Assembly: GCA_947175005.1 (NCBI GenBank)
Contig: CAMWLD010000040.1
Coordinates: forward strand, 1 to 11,145
DNA: 11,145 nt
Reading direction: 5' to 3'
DNA from: an uncultured Ruminococcus sp.
GTDB taxonomy: Bacteria > Bacillota > Clostridia > Oscillospirales > Ruminococcaceae
Shown: one piece after another, positions 1-7,591 of the stretch
How the letters are laid out: each line of letters begins with the position of its first letter
How positions within the stretch are numbered: the stretch's first letter is position 1
Notes under the pieces: generated by a model
Databases searched by the model: none
Told to the model about the DNA's origin: nothing
Seen by the model: the letters and a program-made list of their open reading frames with translations, nothing else
Made by a program: the position numbers and the translations under genes

Positions 1-3000
1 AGGCAAGGCGTGACGAGCGCAGGCGTGCCCGTGAAGAGGCGCTTGCTAAGGCAAAGACTGCTTCTAAGTCGGCAAAAAGGAATGTGAATACGACTGAAGA
101 AAGGGCGTTTTCCGTACTGCCCGCAGAGGACGAGTTTTCCGAGAGGGAGCTTAAAAGGCTGCGGGGGAGGCTGCCTTACCGTTCGTTCGGGGCAAGGTGC
201 GCAAGCTTTGGTCTGGCGGCGGCGTTTGCGCTGACGGTTGTGCCCGAGATAAGTGCGGGAGCGGCTGTTGTTGGCGGAAACAACAGGGTAGTGTTCTACG
301 CTGACGGCAGCAATGGCGGTATTGTGGACAAGAATATGCTTGACGATTTCTATGCGGTGAATTTCAATGCAGGCGACTTTACTTACATAACAGAGGCGGA
401 TCTGTACTCGAGACTGGGCGACAATGTGCTTGAGGTACAGCCGGCTGTATTTAACGATATTCCCAATCTTACCATGATAACCTTGGGCTATTCCAACAAC
501 CCCGACACAAGAAAGAAAACCACTATCAACGCAAATAACTTCCGCAATGTGGGCGGCGGCGACGCTATAATATTCCTTAGAGGCGTCAGCAGAGACGACC
601 TGGACATTCTGGCGGATATCACCAATCAGGTAAGGGGTACTGATATAGTAAGAGTTGTTCCCGACAGGAACGTTGAGGACAGAGTAAGAAGCTTGGGACA
701 GGTCACCAATGTTACTGCCAAGAGCGCTGTAAATTCAGTGATCGTTGAATGGGATTCCCAGTCTAATACCAATATTGCCGGATATGCAATATATTCGGCG
801 GAAACTCAGAAAAGCAGCTCGCCTCATGGCGTGCAGGAAACTGTAAAGAGCTACAAGCGCCTCGGATATTTCACTCCGGGCAACGGCGAGGCGGGTCTTA
901 CATACACGACCAAGGACGGCAGATGCAAGGCTGTTTTGGATATTACGGGCAGCCAGTCTCTGTATTATGCGGTTCGTCCTTTCCTTATCCAAAGCTCGGG
1001 TGATACCGTCAGCGGCAGCGATTACAGGCTGTGCGGTCCGCTGTTCGGTATATCGTCCACTTCCGCTGCTCCCATTACGGTCAGCACCACTCCTCCGAAA
1101 ATCACAGCGGACGTAAATGGCTTTAATGTGAACCTTGAGATCACAAATGTAGACCCGAAGGCAAGCTACCTCAAAATATACTGCGCAGACAGCAAGCGGC
1201 TGGACGGTGTGGTTCAGGAGGATTACGGCGATTACGATTATTTGGGCACTTTGAATATCCCCTCGGCAAACGGCAGATATGTTATCCCCGACCCTGTAGC
1301 TTTGGGAGCGAATGCCCGCAAATATGTGGCTGTAATGGTTTATGAGCCTGACCTGCAGAACGGCTCCAATACATGGAGCAATTGCCAGGAGTTTATGGAT
1401 CTTATTGCCAACAAAAAGGGCGCAGCTACGGTCATCAGCAGGGAGCAGTGCGTTGTGAACGGTCCGCAGCTCTCACCTCCGGAAACCTTTACGGCATGGG
1501 TACATAACGGCAGACTGTATTTTGACTGGTCGGCTGTTTCAGGCTTGGGAATGAATCAGTCCGAGGGAGTTTTGGCATATCAGATAGAGGTGGACGGTAG
1601 AGTTGTTACAGGTGATACCAACAACGGATATATTTCCGATGAGGGCTATATTACGGGAACTACGCTGGTCGATGTAAGCGCTGAGGAATACCTCAGAGGC
1701 AAGGAAAAGGCTGTCGCTCAGATAAGGACTTGCTTTGTGCCCTATAACGGCACGGAAAACGATGTTATAAAGAGCCCTGCAAGAGAATGCGGCATTGATG
1801 TAAAATCTCCCGTGATTAAATCTGCAAAGCCCGGCAACAGAAGCTTTACTTTGGAGTGGACGGGGCTTAACACAAACAGCTACACCATTTACTGGGAAAG
1901 CACTGCCAGCGGCATAGACAGCGGAAAGACTGTTGTCAGCGTTGATGACGGCATTGAAACTGCTGTGTCGGGGGTTTACAGATACACGGTGACAAATGTT
2001 TCAAACATACCTTATGAGGTTTGGGTGGAAGCGAACAATGTGAGCGACGCCAATCCTTCTGCCAAGGTCAATGTTACACCTTCCACACCTCCCCCTGCGC
2101 CGACAAATGTCAGACCGACCCCGGGTGATAAGACGGTAACGCTTACATGGGACGGTGAGGCCGAGGAATACGAAGTGGAGGTATTTGCCAATTCCACCGG
2201 CGAGGGTTCGCCTATTCGCCCTGCCGAGCTCACAAAGGAACATAAGATCACAATTGACAATCTGGAAAACAATCACAACTATTATTTCAAGGTGTGGGCG
2301 CTTAAAAACAGCGGCGAAAGTCCTATCAGAAGCGAAAGACCCGGCGAGGCAACTGCGATTCCTGCCCCCAATATCGGAGCGATAAGCACCATAACCGTGA
2401 GACCCGACAATGATGCTGCCTGCATTAAAATAAGCTGGAATGCTGTGCCCGGGGCAACGGAGTATCATATAAGGAAAACTCCCGCAGGCGGAGAAACGGT
2501 GGAATACAGCGTTGGAAACGCTACTGCCATTGATGATTATGAGGTTTCAAATAATGTTATTTACACATATCAGGTAAAGGCGATCACGGTTTCGGACGGT
2601 ATAGAATATCCTCCCGCAGACGAGGGCTACTCCCTTGCCAACAGCGCAAAGATTTCGATCACCGTTCCCGTTGTTCAGGGGCTGAAAACTACCTCCGACG
2701 ACGGCAAGGTCACTCTTGAATGGGAAAAGGTCGACAAGGCTGACGGTTATATTATCGAGGCCGCTCAAAGTGACAATATGTGGCAGCAGATCGCTGATGT
2801 TGATGCTTCAAAAACTAAATTTGAGCACACAGGGCTTATCAACAACAGGGAATACAAGTACAGAATAAAAGCTTACAGATATGTGAACCTTGACAGGGAA
2901 AAGGTGGAGGGCGAATATGCTACATCGGCTGTTTCCGCTACTCCCGGGCTGTATTTCCCAGCCCCCTACGATTTCACCGTTACAGCAGGCGACGGTCAGG

Positions 3001-4154
3001 TTACCCTTAACTGGACTGCCGTAAAGGACGCAGAGGGGTATGAGATCTATGTTGAGGATATTTACGGCACGCTCCACAGATTTGATGTGGTAACGAAAAA
3101 TTCCGCAGTGCATATGGGGCTGTCCAACGGCGCTACGATCACTTACTGCGTAAGGGCGTTCAAGACAGTCAGCGGCGAAAAGGTATACAGCGATTATACG
3201 CTGCGCAAAACCGTTGTGGTAGGCACTTATCTTAATGCACCTACCGATATTGTAGTTAAAACAGGCGACGGTCAGGTCACTCTTTCCTGGAAAAAGTCCG
3301 ACGGGGCTGAGGGTTATGTGGTTTACAGCTATAATCCCACCACATCCAGCTTTACACCTGTTGGCATTGTTACAAACACAAGCTTCACTCACACGGGACT
3401 TGTAAACGGCAGGACATACACCTATATGGTTGCGGGATATAAGACGGTCAACGGCGAGATAAGATATTCTCCCTACTCCCTTTCCGCAACAGCAGTGCCC
3501 GATGGTACGGGAACAAGCACGACTAACCGTCCCGGCACGACAAACTCCAAGCCCGGCGAGTACCACATTTACATAACGGGTACTACTCCCTACGGTATGT
3601 CCAACAGCGACCTTATTTCCGCCTTTGCGGAGAACGGCGCGTTCAATGAGGATATTGACGTCCGCTTTACCTGGAGCGCAGAAACAACTGCGGCTGTGCA
3701 GGATGTGCTGGATTTCTACGGCGACGGGATCGAAAGCTTTATGGTATATCCCATGGATATTGCGCTGTACAAGTCGGGGACGAATCAGAAGATAAATATC
3801 AATTCGGGATTCTATCTTACACTCACTATCCCTGTGCCCGATGAGCTGCTGCCCTATTCCGAGGGGATCTCGGTGGTGCACATTTCCGATGATGAGCAGC
3901 TGGAGATACTGCCGTCCACCCATGTAACAGTCAGCGGTGTGGATTGTATGCAGTTCCAGGCCACAAGCTTTTCGCCCTATGCATTCGTGGTATATCTTCC
4001 GCAGAACGGCGAGGATCTGGCGGCAGGTTCGTTTGCGGTAACGGGCGTTACCATGGAGTATGAGACCGCCTCCGCTCCTGTGCTGATGTGCACGGCGCTG
4101 CCCGATATTTACGGCAGGAGAAAGAGGAATAAGGTTTACAGGATCGTGAAGTAA
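1..4154 (+). CDS. Large secreted/surface protein with serial fibronectin type III modules (5' end outside window)
   Basis: Probably a cell-surface or secreted scaffold or adhesion protein; no catalytic domain was recognised. The frame is open from base 3 without a stop, and the upstream part encodes a dense Arg/Lys/Glu/Ala stretch. The GTG at 84 has only an AAGGA three to four bases away, so I take the gene as partial; if GTG-84 is used the product is 1356 aa. Numbered from that GTG: a basic region, a hydrophobic segment at about 36-64 (signal peptide or signal anchor), an unassigned domain at about 66-200, four divergent FN3-like modules starting near 206, 337, 463 and 575, five clear FN3 modules starting near 672, 766, 863, 960 and 1052, a Thr/Gly/Pro linker at about 1139-1158, and a beta-rich C-terminal domain at about 1158-1322 containing SFSPYAFVVY. 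The tail is basic (GRRKRNKVYRIVK). No LPXTG, SLH or dockerin motif is visible, so the mode of wall attachment is unclear. FN3 identity is confident; the role is inferred. Confidence 0.85.
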   Translation, partial: ARRDERRRAREEALAKAKTASKSAKRNVNTTEERAFSVLPAEDEFSERELKRLRGRLPYRSFGARCASFGLAAAFALTVVPEISAGAAVVGGNNRVVFYADGSNGGIVDKNMLDDFYAVNFNAGDFTYITEADLYSRLGDNVLEVQPAVFNDIPNLTMITLGYSNNPDTRKKTTINANNFRNVGGGDAIIFLRGVSRDDLDILADITNQVRGTDIVRVVPDRNVEDRVRSLGQVTNVTAKSAVNSVIVEWDSQSNTNIAGYAIYSAETQKSSSPHGVQETVKSYKRLGYFTPGNGEAGLTYTTKDGRCKAVLDITGSQSLYYAVRPFLIQSSGDTVSGSDYRLCGPLFGISSTSAAPITVSTTPPKITADVNGFNVNLEITNVDPKASYLKIYCADSKRLDGVVQEDYGDYDYLGTLNIPSANGRYVIPDPVALGANARKYVAVMVYEPDLQNGSNTWSNCQEFMDLIANKKGAATVISREQCVVNGPQLSPPETFTAWVHNGRLYFDWSAVSGLGMNQSEGVLAYQIEVDGRVVTGDTNNGYISDEGYITGTTLVDVSAEEYLRGKEKAVAQIRTCFVPYNGTENDVIKSPARECGIDVKSPVIKSAKPGNRSFTLEWTGLNTNSYTIYWESTASGIDSGKTVVSVDDGIETAVSGVYRYTVTNVSNIPYEVWVEANNVSDANPSAKVNVTPSTPPPAPTNVRPTPGDKTVTLTWDGEAEEYEVEVFANSTGEGSPIRPAELTKEHKITIDNLENNHNYYFKVWALKNSGESPIRSERPGEATAIPAPNIGAISTITVRPDNDAACIKISWNAVPGATEYHIRKTPAGGETVEYSVGNATAIDDYEVSNNVIYTYQVKAITVSDGIEYPPADEGYSLANSAKISITVPVVQGLKTTSDDGKVTLEWEKVDKADGYIIEAAQSDNMWQQIADVDASKTKFEHTGLINNREYKYRIKAYRYVNLDREKVEGEYATSAVSATPGLYFPAPYDFTVTAGDGQVTLNWTAVKDAEGYEIYVEDIYGTLHRFDVVTKNSAVHMGLSNGATITYCVRAFKTVSGEKVYSDYTLRKTVVVGTYLNAPTDIVVKTGDGQVTLSWKKSDGAEGYVVYSYNPTTSSFTPVGIVTNTSFTHTGLVNGRTYTYMVAGYKTVNGEIRYSPYSLSATAVPDGTGTSTTNRPGTTNSKPGEYHIYITGTTPYGMSNSDLISAFAENGAFNEDIDVRFTWSAETTAAVQDVLDFYGDGIESFMVYPMDIALYKSGTNQKININSGFYLTLTIPVPDELLPYSEGISVVHISDDEQLEILPSTHVTVSGVDCMQFQATSFSPYAFVVYLPQNGEDLAAGSFAVTGVTMEYETASAPVLMCTALPDIYGRRKRNKVYRIVK
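2092..3499 (+). repeat. Tandem array of five canonical FN3 modules within the surface protein
   Basis: Modules begin at roughly nt 2097, 2380, 2670, 2960 and 3237, about 280-290 nt apart. Each carries the early strand pattern of the type GDGQVTLxW followed by AEGYxIY. The last two are the most alike: both contain the 14-nt string ggcgacggtcaggt in the same place, which suggests relatively recent duplication. The repeat is at protein level; DNA identity between the other modules is low. Confidence 0.75.
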
Positions 4155-4166
4155 ATTTTAGAAGCG

Positions 4167-4200
4167 GCTGCCGCAGCTTACACGCTGCGGCAGCTTTTTT
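4167..4200 (+). terminator. Rho-independent terminator of the FN3 gene
   Basis: A perfect 11-bp stem, gctgccgcagc (4167-4177) with gctgcggcagc (4184-4194), encloses the 6-nt loop ttacac and is followed by six T (4195-4200). It starts 12 nt after the FN3 stop codon. Confidence 0.93.
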
Positions 4201-4204
4201 GACG

Positions 4205-4243
4205 GAATAAAAAATAAAGACCGCAGGAAATTCTGCGGGCTTT
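4205..4243 (-). terminator. Terminator for the minus-strand genes, converging on the FN3 gene
   Basis: ccgcag (4221-4226) and ctgcgg (4233-4238) form a 6-bp stem around gaaatt. It is extended beyond one mismatch by aaag (4216-4219) with cttt (4240-4243). On the minus strand the stem is followed by a T-rich tract (complement of 4205-4218). It lies just after the hicB-like stop codon, so two opposed terminators separate the convergent units. It may also act weakly on the plus strand. Confidence 0.75.
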
Positions 4244-4258
4244 GTGTGTTTGGTATAT

Positions 4259-4483
4259 TTACTTTCTTGCGCCGGGCTCGGGAATCTCTCTGCCCTCGGC
4301 TATGGCTGCTTTGAACCATGCCTCCTTGGCGGCAATTACCTTTGCGATAACGTCCTCAAAGCTGTTGCCCTCGGCGGCGCAGCCCCGCAGCTCGGGAAAA
4401 CAAGCCGCATACCCGCCCTCGCTGTCGTCGGGGATTATCTCCATTTTGTATGGCAATGCCATGTATTCCTCTAAAGTTTTCAT
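4259..4483 (-). CDS. Short HicB-like (type II antitoxin family) protein, orphan
   Basis: The 74-aa product matches the HicB antitoxin fold: an early strand (YKMEIIPDD), then GGYAACFPELRGCAAEGNS, then a helix FEDVIAKVIAAKEAWFKAAIAEG, then IPEP near the end. In HicAB systems HicB neutralises the mRNA-cleaving HicA toxin and usually carries a C-terminal HTH or ribbon-helix-helix domain for autoregulation. Here the protein stops right after the core domain, so DNA binding is not expected. The start is the ATG at 4481-4483, because AGGAG sits 9 nt upstream; the longer in-frame ATG at 4546 has no comparable site. No hicA-like gene (a small Lys-rich protein with a double-stranded-RNA-binding fold) is seen on either side. 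It lies 89 nt after the yezG-like gene and may be co-transcribed. A role as a stand-alone HicB-fold protein of unknown function is equally possible. Confidence 0.8.
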   Translation of the reverse strand: MKTLEEYMALPYKMEIIPDDSEGGYAACFPELRGCAAEGNSFEDVIAKVIAAKEAWFKAAIAEGREIPEPGARK

Positions 4484-4492
4484 ATTGGTTTT

Positions 4493-4500
4493 CTCCTTTT
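4493..4500 (-). promoter_or_regulatory. Ribosome binding site fixing the hicB-like start
   Basis: The minus strand reads AAAAGGAG here, with the AGGAG 9 nt before the ATG at 4481-4483. This favours the 74-aa product over the 95-aa one. Confidence 0.75.
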
Positions 4501-4572
4501 TTATTTTTTTGCCAAACAGGCAATTATGTACTCGTTGAAAGTGCACAGAAACCCAGCTGCCGTTTCATACTA

Positions 4573-5031
4573 TTATTTTTTTAACATGTCAACAGTGACT
4601 ATTGGAGGCATAATACCTAAGTTATCCATACACCATTTTTCTTTCATTTTCTTAAAACTCCCTGTCGGTTGTTCATAAGAAAATGAAATGTCAAAATTTC
4701 CATTTTGGTCGAGCTTACATGTCATGATATACCACTCCTTGTCATACGCAGTTGCATACTCACCCTGTAAATCAGCTATATCCCCCATTAACCGAAAAAA
4801 ACGCTTACGGTATTCGTATTCGTCAATATCAACATTAAGTTCTTTTCTCCTGGGAAGAAGGTCGCCAGGAAACACTTTTCCTGTGGCAGCGTCGATAAAG
4901 CAGAAATACATCGTAGACGTTACTTTTGCCCCGCCTACAAAAAGTAAATGTGCCTCTTTGTATTCAACAGGTATCAGTTCGTCAAATTCAATTGCAATTT
5001 TTAACTGAAGCTCATCAATTTTCTCATTCAT
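4573..5031 (-). CDS. YezG/DUF600-family immunity protein, orphan
   Basis: A 152-aa soluble protein with no signal peptide or membrane segment. The order of features resembles the YezG (DUF600) family: an N-terminal helix followed by ELIPVEYKEAHLLFVGG, a strand pair STMYFCFIDAATGKVF, an acidic helix (DIDEYEYRKRFFRLMGDIADL), then the hallmark GNFDISFSYE (about 111-120) and a C-terminal helix FKKMKEKWCMDNLGI. Bacillus YezG neutralises the LXG-type nuclease toxin YeeF; related proteins protect against polymorphic toxins delivered between cells. No LXG toxin gene or toxin domain is present nearby, so this looks like an orphan immunity gene. GGAGG lies 9 nt before the ATG. It follows the serine hydrolase by only 21 nt and could be read from the same transcript, but it is clearly more AT-rich, which suggests separate acquisition. 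Assigned from remembered family pattern, not from a search. Confidence 0.75.
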   Translation of the reverse strand: MNEKIDELQLKIAIEFDELIPVEYKEAHLLFVGGAKVTSTMYFCFIDAATGKVFPGDLLPRRKELNVDIDEYEYRKRFFRLMGDIADLQGEYATAYDKEWYIMTCKLDQNGNFDISFSYEQPTGSFKKMKEKWCMDNLGIMPPIVTVDMLKK

Positions 5032-5052
5032 TTTATGTGACCTCCGAAAAAA

Positions 5053-6225
5053 CTAAACAGAAGCCCGTATAACATTTTGCAGCCTGCGGACAAATTCGGT
5101 GCAGCCCGAGTTCGTCTGCTGGATAAAGTAAAGCATATAGAGGTTATTCACGGGGTCGACCGAGAAATAACAGCCCAGCCAGCCGTCCCAGCCGTATTCC
5201 CCGGGACTGCCGCCCATGCCTGCGGCGGCGGGGTCGGTGAGAATGCGCATAAATGCGCCGTAGCCGTGGCCTATCATGCTGTCCCAGACGGGAGGACACT
5301 GTTCGGGAGTTAAGAAATTGCGGGTCATAAGCTCAACGGTCTGCCGCCCTAAAATTCGCACGCCCTTGTATGCGCCTCTGCCTGCCAGCATTCCCACGAA
5401 TTTTTCATAGTCCTCCAGAGTGGAAACAAGCCCTGCGCCTCCCGATTCAAAGGCGGGAGGCTCACTGTAGTCGGTAAGGCAGAGGGAAAATTCCCTATAG
5501 GGAACCATGATCTGCGAATCGCCCTCTTGCCTGCGGTCGTAGGCGGTAACAAGGCGGCTGTACTTTTCGGGGGGTATCCAGAAGCCTGTGTCGTTCATGC
5601 CGAGAGGCTCGAAAATTTCCTCCCGCATAAATTCCGAAAGCTTTTTCCCCGAGATTATCTCAATGACAGCTCCCAGCACGTCCGCCGACGCGCCGTACAT
5701 CCACCGAAGCCCGGGCGTAAAGGACAGGGGGCATTTGCCCATTTCACGGACAAAGTCGCCGGTACTTAGCAGCTCGCCGCCTTTAAGATAACAGTCCGCC
5801 TGCCGTCCCCAGACTTCTCCCATTTTATGCCCCGAGGGGGTGTCTTCGGGATATGGGATACCCGAGGTCATGGTAAGAAGATCACGAAGGGTAATGTCGC
5901 GGTCGGCAGGGCGGCTGCCGTTTTCGTCCAGTACCATGGGGTTTTCAAAGGCGGGTATGAACCATTTCAGGGGATAGCGCAGCTCGATCCTGCCCCGCTC
6001 CAGCAGTATCATCAGTGCGGCGGCGGTCACGGGCTTTGTAAGGGAAAAGAGGCGGAAGATCGCTCCGTCCCCCATGGGGATTTGCTTTTCTGCGTCCGCC
6101 CAGCCGAAGGATTCACGGAAGATGTTTTCCTCCCCCTTGAATACGCTGAGCCGCCCGCCCATGGCAACTTTCTGCTCCACTGCGTTTTGGAGCATTGGTG
6201 ACAGGTATTTCAGATTTTCGTACAT
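5053..6225 (-). CDS. Class-C beta-lactamase-like serine hydrolase
   Basis: A 390-aa member of the beta-lactamase/D,D-peptidase/esterase superfamily (Pfam Beta-lactamase). The catalytic SxxK motif is S61-L-T-K64 within FRLFSLTKPVTAAALM. The second-motif tyrosine is probably Y177 in WMYGASADVLGAVIEI. The third, KTG-equivalent box appears as GWDGWLG near 345-351. LRDLLTMTSGIPY at about 113-125 is also typical of the group. No signal peptide is visible, so the enzyme is probably cytoplasmic, which argues against classical antibiotic resistance and for an esterase, peptidase or amidase. Substrate cannot be told from sequence. The ATG at 6223-6225 has a modest AAGGA about 12 nt upstream. A possible -10 (TATTAT, complement of 6268-6273) lies upstream without a convincing -35. 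GC content is higher than in both neighbours. The name beta-lactamase should not be read as a drug-resistance claim. Confidence 0.9.
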   Translation of the reverse strand: MYENLKYLSPMLQNAVEQKVAMGGRLSVFKGEENIFRESFGWADAEKQIPMGDGAIFRLFSLTKPVTAAALMILLERGRIELRYPLKWFIPAFENPMVLDENGSRPADRDITLRDLLTMTSGIPYPEDTPSGHKMGEVWGRQADCYLKGGELLSTGDFVREMGKCPLSFTPGLRWMYGASADVLGAVIEIISGKKLSEFMREEIFEPLGMNDTGFWIPPEKYSRLVTAYDRRQEGDSQIMVPYREFSLCLTDYSEPPAFESGGAGLVSTLEDYEKFVGMLAGRGAYKGVRILGRQTVELMTRNFLTPEQCPPVWDSMIGHGYGAFMRILTDPAAAGMGGSPGEYGWDGWLGCYFSVDPVNNLYMLYFIQQTNSGCTEFVRRLQNVIRASV

Positions 6226-6307
6226 AACAGATCACGTCCTTTTCAGAAATTAGAGATTAGAGGTAAGATAATATTGCGTTGAGCTATTAACTGCTCTTTG
6301 CATTTTC

Positions 6308-6565
6308 TCACGGTCCATATAAAACGCGGTATCTTTCCCAATATTCATTATGCTGCGGGAATGAAAGTATGATTATATCATCGCCGATAACCATTTCCTT
6401 ATAAATATTTTTATAATTGGTAATATCAAGATCGGGCAGCACCTCATTTTCCGATACAGCAACTGTCATCATGATTTTTGTGCCGTCATAATGCAGATAG
6501 TCCGGTACAACGTGCAATTCCTTAAACCCTATGATAGTTCCCTTGGCTATAAGCAGAGTATCTTT
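6308..6565 (-). pseudogene. Out-of-frame C-terminal part of the broken secreted protein
   Basis: This frame is open from 6565 to a TGA at 6308-6310 and encodes about 85 residues beginning KDTLLIAKGTIIGFKELHV and ending YWERYRVLYGP. It has no credible start: the only early candidate is TTG at 6515-6517, without a ribosome site. It overlaps the end of the 6547-6882 frame, offset by one base, at a run of five T (6563-6567, AAAAA on the coding strand). Adding one A there would join the two frames into a single protein of about 191 aa, reading YIIKK-DTLLIAKGTIIGF across the join. This resembles the end of the carbohydrate-binding-like domain, where IAxG then a hydrophobic strand is common. I therefore read it as the remainder of the same gene after a one-base deletion; an assembly or sequencing error is not excluded. 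Confidence 0.6.
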
Positions 6566-6882
6566 TTAATAATATAATCCGTTCCGCTATTAGAGTAAAC
6601 GGCACTGTTCCAAATGCTTATAATCTCACCGCCCGCATTGTAGCCCAACGCCCAGTTATAAATAGGTTCTTTGCCGGTATTTGTAAGTTTTATTTCAATA
6701 TTTTGATAACAGCCCCACTCATTAATTACATTATACTCTACAGCATAGTCACTATAAGTATATATATTACTGCTTGATTCTGCTGATACAGCAACAGTTG
6801 GAAATAATGCTACAATTATCATAATCGAAATTAGAAATGCTATTGAACGCTTTGTGTTCTTAATAAAGCTTTTAATATTCAT
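6547..6882 (-). CDS. Signal-peptide protein with truncated carbohydrate-binding-like domain (frameshifted)
   Basis: The 111-aa product has a clear signal peptide (KNTKR, then a hydrophobic core to about residue 33, with VSA-ES as likely cleavage site). A beta-sandwich-like stretch follows: YAVEYNVINEWGCYQNIEIK, then LTNTGKEPIYNWALGYNAGG. The NTG-x-EPIYNWAL core resembles CBM-like modules in secreted ruminococcal proteins; this is recognition by pattern, not by search. The domain breaks off after DYIIKK, and translation ends four residues later at a TAG, consistent with a frameshift in the 5-A run (complement of 6563-6567). The start chosen is the ATG at 6880-6882, since GGAGG lies 8 nt upstream. 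An ATG at 6897 is in frame but overlaps that ribosome site. It follows the lipoprotein gene by 37 nt and may be co-transcribed. Probably non-functional unless the short form has a use. Confidence 0.6.
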   Translation of the reverse strand: MNIKSFIKNTKRSIAFLISIMIIVALFPTVAVSAESSSNIYTYSDYAVEYNVINEWGCYQNIEIKLTNTGKEPIYNWALGYNAGGEIISIWNSAVYSNSGTDYIIKKILCL

Positions 6883-6919
6883 TTGATTTACCTCCATTTT
6901 AACATCATGATTATATTTT

Positions 6920-7591
6920 TTAATAAAATAAATTACGTGGGAATTTTTTTATTATCCAATTATAAACCTCTTCACAGTATTGATTGCCATTTCTATAATG
7001 ATAATGATAGTCTGCCCCCCAGCCGCCTAAAAGAATAATTTTTTGTTCACCCGACGAGTCATTTACTATTCCATAACGCCTATAATGTCCTACCTCCATC
7101 GTAATCTCAACAAGGTCTTCGTATTCTGGTTCTTTGGTTATTAAAAGAAGCTTTTTATAATATTCAGTTAATTCCTCATTTGAGATATCCACCATATCAT
7201 TTTCGGTCATATTTTCAGTATGTCCCCACTCACCGCTGAAATCGAGTTCCGAACAGGTTGCTTCTTCGAGTCTGTCATAAACATCGGGAAGATCATAAAT
7301 TTCATCCGGCGCAATCTTTCTGAAATCATACATTTTCATTTCGCCTGTATTTGTAAAATAAAAGCCAAGAATATTTGTGTCATCATAATGATGAGACATA
7401 ACAAATACAATTTCAGGCATATTTTCAGTCAAAGCGTCAAGCTCTTCATCAGACAGTGTTTCCACGGTCATTGTTGATTCAGTAGTTTCCTCAGGAATTT
7501 TCTCTGCTGTATCGCAGCCTGAAAACATCATTGCAGCACTCAATATCACAATAGAACATGAGATTAGCTGTTTTATCTTTCGGATAAACAT
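6920..7591 (-). CDS. Putative lipoprotein of unknown function
   Basis: A 223-aa protein with a type II signal peptide: basic MFIRKIK, a hydrophobic core, and a lipobox ending MFSGC with the lipidated cysteine at residue 26. A Thr/Glu-rich, presumably flexible linker (27-50) follows. The remaining domain of about 165 residues is acidic and rich in aromatic residues and His (SHHYDD, GADYHYHYRNGNQY). Cys113 and Cys206 are the only other cysteines after the lipobox. I do not recognise a family. The ending, with repeated Tyr/His and KIILLGGWGADYHYHYR, is the most distinctive part. It should sit on the outer face of the membrane. AGGAG is 7 nt before the ATG. It starts only 29 nt after the preceding gene but is much more AT-rich, so it is likely accessory DNA inserted into the envelope cluster. 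Confidence 0.75.
   Translation of the reverse strand: MFIRKIKQLISCSIVILSAAMMFSGCDTAEKIPEETTESTMTVETLSDEELDALTENMPEIVFVMSHHYDDTNILGFYFTNTGEMKMYDFRKIAPDEIYDLPDVYDRLEEATCSELDFSGEWGHTENMTENDMVDISNEELTEYYKKLLLITKEPEYEDLVEITMEVGHYRRYGIVNDSSGEQKIILLGGWGADYHYHYRNGNQYCEEVYNWIIKKFPRNLFY

Noticed and set aside
2001..2468. Minus-strand reading frames opposite FN3 modules (155 and 86 codons)
   Set aside because: Same reasoning: antisense shadows of the FN3 coding region without supporting signals.
2808..3923. Long minus-strand reading frame (371 codons) opposite the FN3 gene
   Set aside because: It lies wholly within the clearly coding FN3 modules. Its translation is low-complexity and has no domain, ribosome site or signal; it is a codon-bias shadow.
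4508..4535. TGCC-aaaca-GGCA hairpin next to a T run as a terminator for the yezG-like gene
   Set aside because: On the minus strand the short stem is followed by A, not T. On the plus strand the T run precedes the stem. Orientation does not fit a terminator.
5053..6225. Antibiotic-resistance beta-lactamase
   Set aside because: No signal peptide for export is seen, and the motif set fits the broad serine hydrolase/esterase group, so no resistance claim is made.
6547..6570. Programmed -1 frameshift joining the two secreted-protein frames
   Set aside because: The heptamer is T AAA AAG, not the efficient A AAA AAG, and no downstream stimulatory structure was evident. A one-base deletion in the A run is simpler.
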